The position numbers and the translations under genes were made by a program. The notes under the pieces are model-generated. The model saw only the letters and a list, made by a program, of their open reading frames with translations, had not been told where the DNA came from and made no database searches. DNA of 64,000 nt. Origin: Streptomyces lavendulae subsp. lavendulae (lineage in GTDB: Bacteria; Actinomycetota; Actinomycetes; Streptomycetales; Streptomycetaceae). Below, piece after piece: positions 9,147 through 17,232 of this stretch. The first letter of the stretch is position 1, and each line of letters starts with the position of its first letter. Where the stretch lies: NCBI RefSeq assembly GCF_002803845.1, contig NZ_CP024985.1, forward strand, positions 7,079,501 through 7,143,500. Direction: 5' to 3'.

Positions 9147-9730
9147 CCGACGCGGACGTAGCCGACGCGGTCGGGCGCCCGCGCTCGCGCTGTGGTGCGG
9201 CGGCCGGTCCGCCGCGCCGGGAATGCGTCCTTGCGTGCGGAGGAGTTCTCGTACCCGGCCCGCACCGGTGGCGCAAATGAATTACGGCGTGCGTGTCATG
9301 GTCGAATACCTTCGGGTGGCGCCCGTCTTGAATTGGTCATTCCGAATTGACCATTCCGCCAGAACGGTGGCTTGAACCCGGTAGGGGAGAGACCGAAAAG
9401 TGCGAGTGGCGATGCTCCGGCTCGGGATGCAGTCTCGTATATATGGGACTTTTCGGGGTGAATCATACGGTCTGGCGCCGAGATCGCCTCCGAGCGCTGT
9501 GAATTGAGTCACTCGCCTTCGGGGTCTCGTGGTCCGTCGCGCCAGCGGTTCTGGGGCTTGAATTAACCCTCGATGGATCGGCTAGGATGCGGCCCGGAAG
9601 TGGGGGACTTTCATATTTCGAGGCGGGAGAACTCGCGGAGCGAGTGCTCCCCGCTATTCGGAATGCAGCCTTCACATCCGTGTTCGAGAGTCATTCCGGG
9701 TGTCATCCGGAACCGATGACGGGGGTATTG
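9147..9730. other. Long intergenic region, richer in A+T than its surroundings
   Basis: About 580 bases between the lipase and the secreted-protein island with no convincing gene. Seen in it: an inverted repeat TGGTCA-8-TGACCA at 9334-9353, an AT-rich TATATA stretch near 9439, and a possible promoter near 9558-9588. The drop in GC may mark an island boundary. Confidence 0.5.
9558..9588 (+). promoter_or_regulatory. Possible promoter for the small secreted protein
   Basis: TAGGAT at 9583-9588 fits the -10 consensus of the vegetative streptomycete sigma factor. TTGAAT at 9558-9563 is a fair -35, but the 19-base spacer is long. It lies about 145 bases before the gene at 9731. Confidence 0.3.
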
Positions 9731-10249
9731 ATGAAGGCACGTACAGCATGGGTCCGCGCCGTCGGCGCGGCCCTGGGCGCGGGTGCTCTGGCCTGGATCG
9801 CGGTGGCGGGCGGAACCACCGGCGGGGCCGGCGCCGCGGACACCGCGGCGATGAAGGCGGTCGCCGAGGACGGCCCGGGGTACGCGATCGAGGACTTCGC
9901 CTACCCGAACGCGGACAAGGTCCTGGCCGAGCAGGGCATCACCCTCAAGCGGGGTGACGGACACATCGTCCTGGCGGACTGTGCGAGCGCGTCGGACCTG
10001 ATGGAGGTCTGGTCGCGGGCCAAGGAGAAGGTCTGCTTCAAGGTCACCGGGGCCAAGGGCTACCTGGCCCTGGAGATTCCGGCGGTCTTCGCGGTGAAGG
10101 GCAACAACTACGCGGCCAAGGTCGACATGACGGTCGGCAGCGACGAGAAGACCTTCGAGGTCAACAAGAACGCCTGGACCCCGGTCGGCGAGAGCGCCGA
10201 CGAGCAGGGTCGCGACTTCATGCTCATGGAGATCCGCACCACCAAGTGA
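9731..10249 (+). CDS. Small secreted protein, paralogue of the one at 16156-16671
   Basis: A 172-residue protein with a typical Sec signal peptide (basic start MKARTAWVR, hydrophobic core, likely cleavage near residue 36) followed by a compact soluble domain of about 135 residues. I do not recognise a family. Two Cys residues (in LADCASAS and EKVCFKV) could form a disulfide outside the cell. The ATG at 9731 follows GGGGG with a 5-base gap; an alternative ATG at 9716 is in frame. About three quarters of residues match the inverted gene at 16156-16671, and the endings GESADEQGRDFMLMEIRT and GESADEQGRDFMLLEIRT differ by one residue. The two genes bracket three trypsin-fold genes, so a common role with them is likely. 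Confidence 0.75.
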   Translation: MKARTAWVRAVGAALGAGALAWIAVAGGTTGGAGAADTAAMKAVAEDGPGYAIEDFAYPNADKVLAEQGITLKRGDGHIVLADCASASDLMEVWSRAKEKVCFKVTGAKGYLALEIPAVFAVKGNNYAAKVDMTVGSDEKTFEVNKNAWTPVGESADEQGRDFMLMEIRTTK

Positions 10250-10387
10250 CCGGCGGCGCCCGTGGCGGGCGCCCGGCACCGCTTCCTCACACCGCCGGCC
10301 ACCTGACCGGCCCACAGCCCGGGCGGGCGGACTCCGCACACGCGTAGAGGCCCCGCGAGCCCGAGCCCTAGCTCCGAAGGAACACGC

Positions 10388-12334
10388 ATGTCCGCATCCC
10401 GTCCGCGCCCCGCGCGGATATCCGGCCTCCTGGCCGCCTCGGCCCTGATGTCGGTGGGTCTCTTCCCGGCCGCGTCCGCGCTGGCCACGACCGGCCCCGA
10501 GGCCACCGCCGGCCAGGCCCCGGCCCTGGTGAAACTGAACATCGGCGACGAGGAACACTCCCGCGCCTGTACCGGATCGCTGGTCGACCGCTTCTGGGTC
10601 ATGACCGCCGCCAGCTGTTTCGCCGCCACTCCCGGCACCCCGGTCCCGGCCGGCAAGCCGGCCCTCAAGGCGAGCGCGGCCTTCGGCGACGGCCGGACCG
10701 TCGAGATCACCGAGATCGCCCCGCGGGACGACCGGGACCTGGCCCTGGTGCGCCTCGGCACCGCCGTCACGGGTGTCAAGCCCGCCGCCCTCGCCACCGC
10801 CGCCCCGACCACGGGAACCGAACTGACGGCGGCCGGATTCGGCCGGACGAAGACGGAGTGGGTGCCCGACAAGGCCCACACCGGAACCTTCACCGTCGGG
10901 ACCGTCGCCGCCGGTACCGTGGCCCTCACCGGCAAGGGCACCGACGTCCTCTGCAAGGGCGACACCGGTGGCCCGCTCCTTGACGCCGCAGGCCGACTCG
11001 TCGCCGTCAACTCCCGCTCCTGGCAGGGTGGTTGCCTCGGCGTCGCGCCTTCCGAGACCCGCACGGGTGCCATCAGCAGCCGCGCCGACGACCTCGGGGA
11101 CTGGGTCGCCTCCCGGACCCGTACGCCGAAGGAGTTCACCGACTTCAACGGCGACGGAAAGACCGACATGGCCCTGACGGGCGGCAACGGCTGGGACTGC
11201 CTGCCCGTGGCCGCGTCGAAGGGCGACGGCAAGGTCGATGTCACCTGCAACGGGGCCGGCTCCTGGGGCCACTGGGCCGCCACGCCCAACGCGAAGGTCG
11301 TCAAGGGCGACTTCAACGGTGACGGTAAGACGGACATGGCGCTGACGGGTGGTTCCGGTTGGGACTGCCTGCCGGTGGCGATGTCGAAGGGTGACGGTAC
11401 TTTTGACGTCTCCTGCAATGCTCCGGGTGGTGCGTGGGGTTTCTGGGCTGCCACGGACAACGTGAAGGTCGTGACCGGTGACCTGAACGGTGACGGCAAG
11501 ACGGACTTGGCCCTGACCGGCGGCAACAACTGGGACTGCCTGCCGGTGGCGATGTCGAAGGGTGACGGCACCTTCAACGTCACCTGCAACGCTCCGGGTG
11601 GCTCCTGGGGTCACTGGGCTGCCACGGCGAATGTGAAGGTCGTCAAGGGCGACTTCAACGCTGATGGCAAGACGGACATGGCGCTGACGGGTGGTTCCGG
11701 TTGGGACTGCCTGCCGGTGGCGATGTCGAAGGGTGACGGTACTTTTGACGTCTCCTGCAATGCTCCGGGTGGTGCGTGGGGTTTCTGGGCTGCCACGGAC
11801 AACGTGAAGGTCGTGACCGGTGACCTGAACGGTGACGGCAAGACGGACTTGGCCCTGACCGGCGGCAACAACTGGGACTGCCTGCCGGTGGCGATGTCGA
11901 AGGGTGACGGCACCTTCAACGTCACCTGCAACGCTCCGGGTGGCTCCTGGGGTTACTGGGCTGCCACGGCGAATGTGAAGGTCGTGACGGGTGACCTGAA
12001 CGGCGATGGCAAGGCCGACCTGGCGCTGACGGGTGGCAACGGCTGGGACTGCCTGCCGGTGGCGATGTCGAAGGGTGACGGTACTTTCGACGTCTCCTGC
12101 AAGGCTCCCGGTGGTGCGTGGGGTTCCTGGGCTGCCACGGACAACGTGAAGGTCGTGACCGGTGACCTCAACGGCGACGGCAAGGCCGACATGGCGCTCA
12201 CGGGCGGCAACGAGTGGGACTGCCTGCCGGTGGCGACGTCGAAGGGTGACGGCACCTTCAACGTGACGTGCGAGGCGCCGAGCGGTGGCTACTGGGGCTT
12301 CTGGGCCCACACTCCGAATGTGACCGTGGTCTGA
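10388..12334 (+). CDS. Secreted trypsin-fold pseudoprotease with seven FG-GAP-type repeats
   Basis: A 648-residue exported protein: signal peptide about 1-33, S1 trypsin-like domain about 36-245, then seven tandem 57-residue repeats, each opening with D-(F/L)-N-G-D-G-K-(T/A)-D, a calcium-binding FG-GAP/VCBS-type motif. In the trypsin domain the His of TAAHC is Ser (TAASC, Ser76) and the Ser of GDSGGP is Thr (GDTGGP, Thr193); Asp117 is kept. Known proteolysis by this fold needs the His, so I expect binding rather than cleavage. Cys pairs around both sites are kept, so the fold should be intact. ATG 10388 follows GAAGGA. Two further members of the same family follow on the opposite strand. Confidence 0.85.
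   Translation: MSASRPRPARISGLLAASALMSVGLFPAASALATTGPEATAGQAPALVKLNIGDEEHSRACTGSLVDRFWVMTAASCFAATPGTPVPAGKPALKASAAFGDGRTVEITEIAPRDDRDLALVRLGTAVTGVKPAALATAAPTTGTELTAAGFGRTKTEWVPDKAHTGTFTVGTVAAGTVALTGKGTDVLCKGDTGGPLLDAAGRLVAVNSRSWQGGCLGVAPSETRTGAISSRADDLGDWVASRTRTPKEFTDFNGDGKTDMALTGGNGWDCLPVAASKGDGKVDVTCNGAGSWGHWAATPNAKVVKGDFNGDGKTDMALTGGSGWDCLPVAMSKGDGTFDVSCNAPGGAWGFWAATDNVKVVTGDLNGDGKTDLALTGGNNWDCLPVAMSKGDGTFNVTCNAPGGSWGHWAATANVKVVKGDFNADGKTDMALTGGSGWDCLPVAMSKGDGTFDVSCNAPGGAWGFWAATDNVKVVTGDLNGDGKTDLALTGGNNWDCLPVAMSKGDGTFNVTCNAPGGSWGYWAATANVKVVTGDLNGDGKADLALTGGNGWDCLPVAMSKGDGTFDVSCKAPGGAWGSWAATDNVKVVTGDLNGDGKADMALTGGNEWDCLPVATSKGDGTFNVTCEAPSGGYWGFWAHTPNVTVV
11135..12331 (+). repeat. Seven 171-bp tandem coding repeats
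   Basis: In-frame repeats with a 171-base period encode FG-GAP-like blades (unit starts at 11306, 11477, 11648 and so on). The two-unit block 11306-11647 is almost identical to 11648-11989, showing a recent 342-bp duplication; the first and last units are more diverged. Confidence 0.9.
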
Positions 12335-12343
12335 CACATGTAG

Positions 12344-12380
12344 GAGGGGGCTGCCTCGACTCACCGAGGCAGCCCCCCTC
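12344..12380. terminator. Bidirectional terminator between convergent trypsin-fold genes
   Basis: A perfect 13-bp stem, GGGGGCTGCCTCG and its complement, with a 6-base loop (12346-12377), sits between the stops at 12334 and 12425. It can serve both converging genes. Confidence 0.85.
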
Positions 12381-12424
12381 GTGTCCACGATGCTCACCAC
12401 GGGGGAGGTGGCAGGGTGCCGGGG

Positions 12425-14224
12425 TTACGGCAGTTCGATGGAGTTCCAGTCCCAGCCGGCGTTGGCGGGGACGGTGTAGCTGCTGGTGAAGGGCTGGATG
12501 TGGCCCGTGGTGTCGGCGAGGCCGGTGTACATCTTGATGGTGCCGTCGGTGAAGCGGTACATCATGGCCATGTCGGTGCGGCGGTCGCCGTTGAAGTCGC
12601 CGGAGATGAGCTTCATGGCGTTGCGGTCCCAGCTGTTGGCGGGGACGGTGTAGCCGGCGGTGAATTCGTCGAAGCCGCCGTCGGGCTTGGCGAGGGCGGT
12701 GTAGAAGCCGATGCGGCTGTCGCCGTGGTAGTAGGTCATGAGGGCGTCGGAGCGCCCGTCGCCGTTGGCGTCCCCGGCCTTGAGCTCGATGGAGTTCCAG
12801 TCCCAGCCGGCGTTGGCGGGGACGGTGTAGCTGCTGGTGAAGGGCTGGATGTGGCCCGTGGTGTCGGCGAGGCCGGTGTACATCTTGATGGTGCCGTCGG
12901 TGAAGCGGTACATCATGGCCATGTCGGTGCGGCGGTCGCCGTTGAAGTCGCCGGAGATGAGCTTCATGGCGTTGCGGTCCCAGCTGTTGGCGGGGACGGT
13001 GTAGCCGGCGGTGAATTCGTCGAAGCCGCCGTCGGGCTTGGCGAGGGCGCTGTAGAAGCCGATCCGGCTGTCGCCGTGGTAGTAGGTCATGACGGCGTCC
13101 GAGCGCCCGTCGCCGTTGGCGTCCCCGGCCTTGAGCTCGATGGAGTTCCAGTCCCAGCCGGCGTTGGCGGGGACGGTGTAGCTGCTGGTGAAGGGCTGGA
13201 TGTGGCCCGTGGTGTCGGCGAGGCCGGTGTACATCTTGATGGTGCCGTCGGTGAAGCGGTACATCATGGCCATGTCGGTGCGGCGGTCGCCGTTGAAGTC
13301 GCCGGAGATGAGCTTCATGGCGTTGCGGTCCCAGCTGTTGGCGGGGACGGTGTAGCCGGCGGTGAATTCGTCGAAGCCGCCGTCGGGCTTGGCGAGGGCG
13401 CTGTAGAAGCCGATCCGGCTGTCGCCGTGGTAGTAGGTCATGACGGCGTCCGAGCGCCCGTCGCCGTTGACGTCCCGCTGCACTCCCGGCCGGACCGTGT
13501 CCCGGATCCAGCCGGCCAGGTCGTCGGTACGTGCGCCGATGGCGTCCGTACGGGTCTCGGCGGCCGGAGCGCCGAGGCAACCACCCTGCCAGGAGCGGGA
13601 GTTGATGCCGACCAGTTCGCCCGCGGAGTTGAGGAGCGGGCCGCCGGTGTCACCCTTGCAGATCGCGTCGGTGCCCTTCCCCCTCACTGCCAGGGTGGTG
13701 GCGCTGCCGGAGCCGACGGTGAAGGTTCCCGTGTGCGCCTTGTCCGGAACCCATTCGCCCTTGGTGCGGCCGAACCCGGCCGCCGTCAGCTCGGCACCGG
13801 CCGCGGGCGCGGCAGTGGCGAGGGATACGGACGTGACGGCGGCGACCGGCGTGGCCAGGCGCACCAGTGCAACGTCACGGTCGTCGCGCGGAGCGATCTC
13901 GGTGATCTCGACCGTGCTGCCGTCGCCGAGCGTCGCGGTGGCCTTCAGCGCGGGCTTGCCGGCCGGGACCGGGGTGCCGGGAGTGGCGGCGAAGCAGCTG
14001 GCGGCCGTCGCAATCCAGTTCTGGTCGACCAGAACACCTGTACAGGCGCGGGAGTTGGCCTCGTCGCCGATGTTCAGCCTGGCCAGGGCCGGGACCTGGC
14101 CGACGGTGACCTCCGGACCGGTGACGGCGGAGGCCGGGACGGAGGTGGCCAGACCCGCGGACACCGCGATGGCCGTGACGAGCAGGCCGCTGATCCGCGC
14201 CGGGCGCGGACGGGTTGCGAACAT
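12425..14224 (-). CDS. Secreted trypsin-fold pseudoprotease with VCBS/FG-GAP repeats
   Basis: A 599-residue exported protein. Signal peptide about 1-32, trypsin-like domain about 35-245 with TAASC in place of TAAHC and GDTGGP in place of GDSGGP, then three near-identical 117-residue repeat units. Each unit holds two calcium-loop motifs (DANGDGRSD or DVNGDGRSD, and DFNGDRRTD). The ATG at 14224 is preceded by AAGGAAGG. The trypsin part is close to the genes at 10388 and 14330, with ICKGDTGGPLLNSAGELV shared exactly with the latter, so these arose by local duplication. The C-terminal domain differs from both neighbours, suggesting a shared scaffold with exchangeable binding modules. The ligand is unknown. 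Confidence 0.85.
   Translation of the reverse strand: MFATRPRPARISGLLVTAIAVSAGLATSVPASAVTGPEVTVGQVPALARLNIGDEANSRACTGVLVDQNWIATAASCFAATPGTPVPAGKPALKATATLGDGSTVEITEIAPRDDRDVALVRLATPVAAVTSVSLATAAPAAGAELTAAGFGRTKGEWVPDKAHTGTFTVGSGSATTLAVRGKGTDAICKGDTGGPLLNSAGELVGINSRSWQGGCLGAPAAETRTDAIGARTDDLAGWIRDTVRPGVQRDVNGDGRSDAVMTYYHGDSRIGFYSALAKPDGGFDEFTAGYTVPANSWDRNAMKLISGDFNGDRRTDMAMMYRFTDGTIKMYTGLADTTGHIQPFTSSYTVPANAGWDWNSIELKAGDANGDGRSDAVMTYYHGDSRIGFYSALAKPDGGFDEFTAGYTVPANSWDRNAMKLISGDFNGDRRTDMAMMYRFTDGTIKMYTGLADTTGHIQPFTSSYTVPANAGWDWNSIELKAGDANGDGRSDALMTYYHGDSRIGFYTALAKPDGGFDEFTAGYTVPANSWDRNAMKLISGDFNGDRRTDMAMMYRFTDGTIKMYTGLADTTGHIQPFTSSYTVPANAGWDWNSIELP
12428..13480 (-). repeat. Three 351-bp near-identical coding repeats
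   Basis: The same sequence recurs at 12440, 12791 and 13142 with an exact 351-base period (117 codons) and only a few substitutions. Such repeats recombine and slip easily, so copy number probably varies between strains and may be misassembled. Confidence 0.9.
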
Positions 14225-14329
14225 GTGCCTTCCTTAGGGATGGGCGGGAGGGACATCGCCCTCCCCCCGCGGCGCGCCTGGCGCCGCGGGGAGCCGGACC
14301 GGGTGTCGGAGAGTGCGTCAGGGCGCGCG

Positions 14330-15970
14330 TCAGAGGGTGCCGGCGAGCGTGATCGCGCCGAGCGTTCCGGTGACGTTCCGGGCGGCGACCGGCGCGGTCG
14401 GGCCCCAGGTGCGGTCGGTGTGGCGGATGGTGTGCACGATCCGGTCGTCGGTGGTCGTCACGGCCACCTGGAGCTCGCCGTCGACGGTGCCGGCGGCCAC
14501 GGACCTGGCCGTCACGGTGCCGAGGTAGTCCTTCAGGTCACCGAAGGGCGCCCAGGTGGCGTTCCCGTAGCGGACGGAGTGGTACTGGCGGGTGCCGTTG
14601 TCGGTCGCGATGACGATGTGGGCGTCGCTGCCCGCACCGGCCATGGCCACGGAGGTGATCGGTCCGGTGGCGCCGGCCGCCCGGGCCACATCGCCCCAGG
14701 CGGTCCACTGCCCGTTGGTGTGACGGATGGAGTGGTACGCCTTGCCGCCGGTCACGGCCACGAGCTGCAGCTCGCCGCCGGCGCTGGCGGTGGCGACGGA
14801 GGTGACGGAGCCGATCGGGCCGACCGCGCCGGCGACGTCGCCGAACGGGGTCCAGGTGCCGTTCGCCCCGCTGCGGACGGTGTGGAACACCTTGCCGCCC
14901 GCGACGGCCACGACGTGCAGGTCGCTTCCGATCGACACGGTGGACACCTGCGTGATGTTGTTCAGCTCGCCGGCCGCGGTGTTCACGTCGCCGAACGCGC
15001 CCCATGTGCCGTCCGCCTTGCGGATGGTGTGCTGAAGACGGCCGTTGCCGCCGAGCGCCACCACGTGGGTGTCGCCGTTGATGCCGGCCACGGCGGCCGT
15101 GCGCACCCCGCCGATGTTCCCGGCCTTGGACTGGACGTCGGTGAAGCCCGTCCAGGAGCCGTCGGCCAGCCGGATGCCCTGGTACAGCGTGGAGCCGGCC
15201 TGGACCAGCGTCTCGGCCTTCCAGCCCGGGGTCAGGGCCCGCACCGACTGGATCCAGTCGGTCAGGTCGTCGGTGCGCGCGCCGATGGCGCCCGTACGGG
15301 TCTCCGTGGCCGGAGCGCCGAGGCAACCACCCTGCCAGGAGCGGGAGTTGATGCCGACCAGTTCGCCCGCGGAGTTGAGGAGCGGGCCGCCTGTGTCGCC
15401 CTTGCAGATCGCGTCGGTGCCCTTGCCGGCAATGGCGTAGGTGGTCGCGTCCGCGGTCGCGAGGGTGAAGGAACCGGTGTGGAGCTTGTCCGGGACCCAT
15501 TCCGTCTTGGTGCGGCCGAACCCGGCCGCCGTCAGCTCGGCGCCCGCGGCCGGTGCGGCGGTGGCCCGCTTGACGCCCGCGATGCCGGTGGCCGGCGTGG
15601 CGAGGCGGGCGAGGACCAGGTCGCGGTCGGTGCGCGGCGCGAGGTCGACCACCTCGACGGCCCTGCCGTCGCTGAGGGTCGCGGTGCCCTTCAGCGCGGG
15701 CTTGCCGGCCGGCGCCGGGGTGCCGGGGGTGGCGGCGAAGCAGCTGCCCGCCGTGGCGACCCAGTTCTCGTCGACGAGGACGCCGGTGCAGCCACGGGAG
15801 TTGGCCTCGTCTCCGATGTCCAGCCTGACGACGGAGGAGAGCTGTCCGGCGGCGGCTTCGGGGCCGGTGAGGGCGAGGGCCGGGGTCGCGGAGATCAGGC
15901 CCGCGGAGACCGCCGTGGCGGACACGAGGAAACCGGTGATCCGCGGAGTGCGCGTACGGGAATCGGACAT
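14330..15970 (-). CDS. Secreted trypsin-fold pseudoprotease with C-terminal beta-propeller-like domain
   Basis: A 546-residue exported protein. Signal peptide about 1-34, trypsin-like domain about 36-245 with the catalytic His replaced by Ser (TAGSC) and the Ser by Thr (GDTGGP). From about 250 on there are six or so repeats of the form H-(S/T)-(I/V)-R...G-x-W-(T/G)-x-(F/W)-G-D, as in lectin-like or tectonin-like beta-propellers. The ATG at 15970 is preceded by GAAGGAACCTCC. It lies 105 bases upstream of the start of the related gene ending at 12425, in the same direction, with no obvious terminator between them, so the two may be cotranscribed. The propeller may bind a cell-surface sugar. Confidence 0.85.
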   Translation of the reverse strand: MSDSRTRTPRITGFLVSATAVSAGLISATPALALTGPEAAAGQLSSVVRLDIGDEANSRGCTGVLVDENWVATAGSCFAATPGTPAPAGKPALKGTATLSDGRAVEVVDLAPRTDRDLVLARLATPATGIAGVKRATAAPAAGAELTAAGFGRTKTEWVPDKLHTGSFTLATADATTYAIAGKGTDAICKGDTGGPLLNSAGELVGINSRSWQGGCLGAPATETRTGAIGARTDDLTDWIQSVRALTPGWKAETLVQAGSTLYQGIRLADGSWTGFTDVQSKAGNIGGVRTAAVAGINGDTHVVALGGNGRLQHTIRKADGTWGAFGDVNTAAGELNNITQVSTVSIGSDLHVVAVAGGKVFHTVRSGANGTWTPFGDVAGAVGPIGSVTSVATASAGGELQLVAVTGGKAYHSIRHTNGQWTAWGDVARAAGATGPITSVAMAGAGSDAHIVIATDNGTRQYHSVRYGNATWAPFGDLKDYLGTVTARSVAAGTVDGELQVAVTTTDDRIVHTIRHTDRTWGPTAPVAARNVTGTLGAITLAGTL

Positions 15971-16155
15971 GGAGGTTCCTTCGAATGAGCGGATGCGTGG
16001 GAAATCGACCGGGGTGGCCGCCGTGAATTCGACCTCGGCCGCGCGCGAGGGCACCGCGACAGGTCGCGGGTGCGGTCGACACGGGACCGGATCCGGCGTG
16101 CGGAAAATGGGAAAGCGCATCCCGGCAAAGACCGATGCCGGGGCTGCCCGGCGTG

Positions 16156-16671
16156 TTACTTGGCGGTCCGGATTTCCAGGAGCATGAAATCGCGGCCCTG
16201 CTCGTCCGCGCTTTCGCCGACCGGGGTCCACGCGTTCTTGTTCACGTCGAAGGATTTCTCTTCGGCGCCCGTGGTCATGTCGACCTTGGCCGAGTAGCTG
16301 TTGCCCTTGACGGCGAACACCGCTGGAATCTCAAGGGTCAGGTATCCGGTCTTTCCGGTGACGCGGAAGCAGATCTTTTCGTTCGCGCGAGACCACACCT
16401 CCATCAGGTCGGTGGCGCTCGCGCAGTCCGCGAGGAGGATGTGGCCGTCACCGCGCTTCAGGGTGATGCCCCGCTCCGCGAGGATCTTGTCGGCGTTCGG
16501 GTAGCCGAAGTCCTCGATGGCGTAACCAGGGCCTTCGTCCGCGGTCGGCCTCATCGCGGAGCTGTCCGCCGAGGCCCCACCGATCCCGCCGGTGGTGATC
16601 GCGCACCACGCCAGGGCGCCCGCGCCCAGCGCCGCGCCCACCGTGCGGAGCATCGTCTTGCGTGCCTTCAT
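16156..16671 (-). CDS. Small secreted protein, paralogue of the one at 9731-10249
   Basis: A 171-residue protein with a Sec signal peptide (MKARKTMLR, hydrophobic stretch, likely cleavage near 36) and a soluble domain that aligns end to end with the gene at 9731 without gaps in the mature part; GYAIEDFGYPNADK corresponds to GYAIEDFAYPNADK. Cys in LADCASAT and EKICFRV match those of the paralogue. The start at 16671 has AGGA about 6 bases upstream; a second in-frame ATG at 16653 is possible. It is oriented toward the three trypsin-fold genes and mirrors the paralogue on the other side. No known family recognised. Confidence 0.75.
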   Translation of the reverse strand: MKARKTMLRTVGAALGAGALAWCAITTGGIGGASADSSAMRPTADEGPGYAIEDFGYPNADKILAERGITLKRGDGHILLADCASATDLMEVWSRANEKICFRVTGKTGYLTLEIPAVFAVKGNSYSAKVDMTTGAEEKSFDVNKNAWTPVGESADEQGRDFMLLEIRTAK

Positions 16672-17232
16672 CGCTGTCCTGTCGTCGGTTCGGGGAAAGC
16701 CCGAAGCATGTGTCAACGCGGAGGTGAAGGCTGCTGTCCAGCCGAAGGAAAATGAACCCGCACCAGGGTTCACCGCCCCGTGGAAGCCCCCCACTCCCCG
16801 AAAGAGCGTAACTGTAGGCCCGATGTGCCGGCTCCCCGCAAAGGGGCAGGGGCATGGCGGGTGGCGGAGAGATGGAGCACCGCCGGGCCTTCCGTATGGA
16901 AACACCAGAGCGTGAATCCAGTCAACGTGCGACGCGTGAGGTATGTCACGTCACTCGGGGGTTTCTCGTGTTGCCTGGACTTTTGAATTCCATTCCGCTT
17001 TTCCGGAGTATCGGATTCCATATTTGGCCGAGTCTGGAATAAGTGTCCTTATTTCGTCGAACGGGTTTTCAATACGGTGCCTTTCTGCGTAGGGTCACGA
17101 TGCGCAGCCGCCCGTCCCGGCCTGACGTCCTTACGGGGCAGGGGACTTGGCCGCGGCCATCCCAACTCTCCGTCCGGCCCCGTCCGTCCGCCCGTGTGCG
17201 GACCGCCGGAGGCTGATCCCGAAGGGACCGTT
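16672..17232. other. Divergent intergenic region
   Basis: About 560 bases between the start of the small secreted protein (leftward) and the ALF-repeat protein (rightward). The stretch 16960-17070 is clearly AT-rich for this genome and likely holds promoters for both genes, but I see no confident -35/-10 pair. Short open frames here lack coding bias. Confidence 0.45.

Noticed and set aside
9282..9512. 76-codon minus-strand frame in the intergenic region
   Set aside because: No ribosome site, no codon bias for GC-rich third positions, and no recognisable sequence.
11135..13480. CRISPR or mobile-element repeats
   Set aside because: Periods of 171 and 351 bases are exact multiples of three, coding, and encode calcium-loop repeats; no spacers or transposase present.
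10388..15970. Annotation of these genes as active serine proteases
   Set aside because: All three lack the catalytic His and Ser of the trypsin triad.
12416..15988. 1190-codon plus-strand frame across the pseudoprotease genes
   Set aside because: Antisense shadow; the repeats visible in it simply mirror those of the minus-strand genes.
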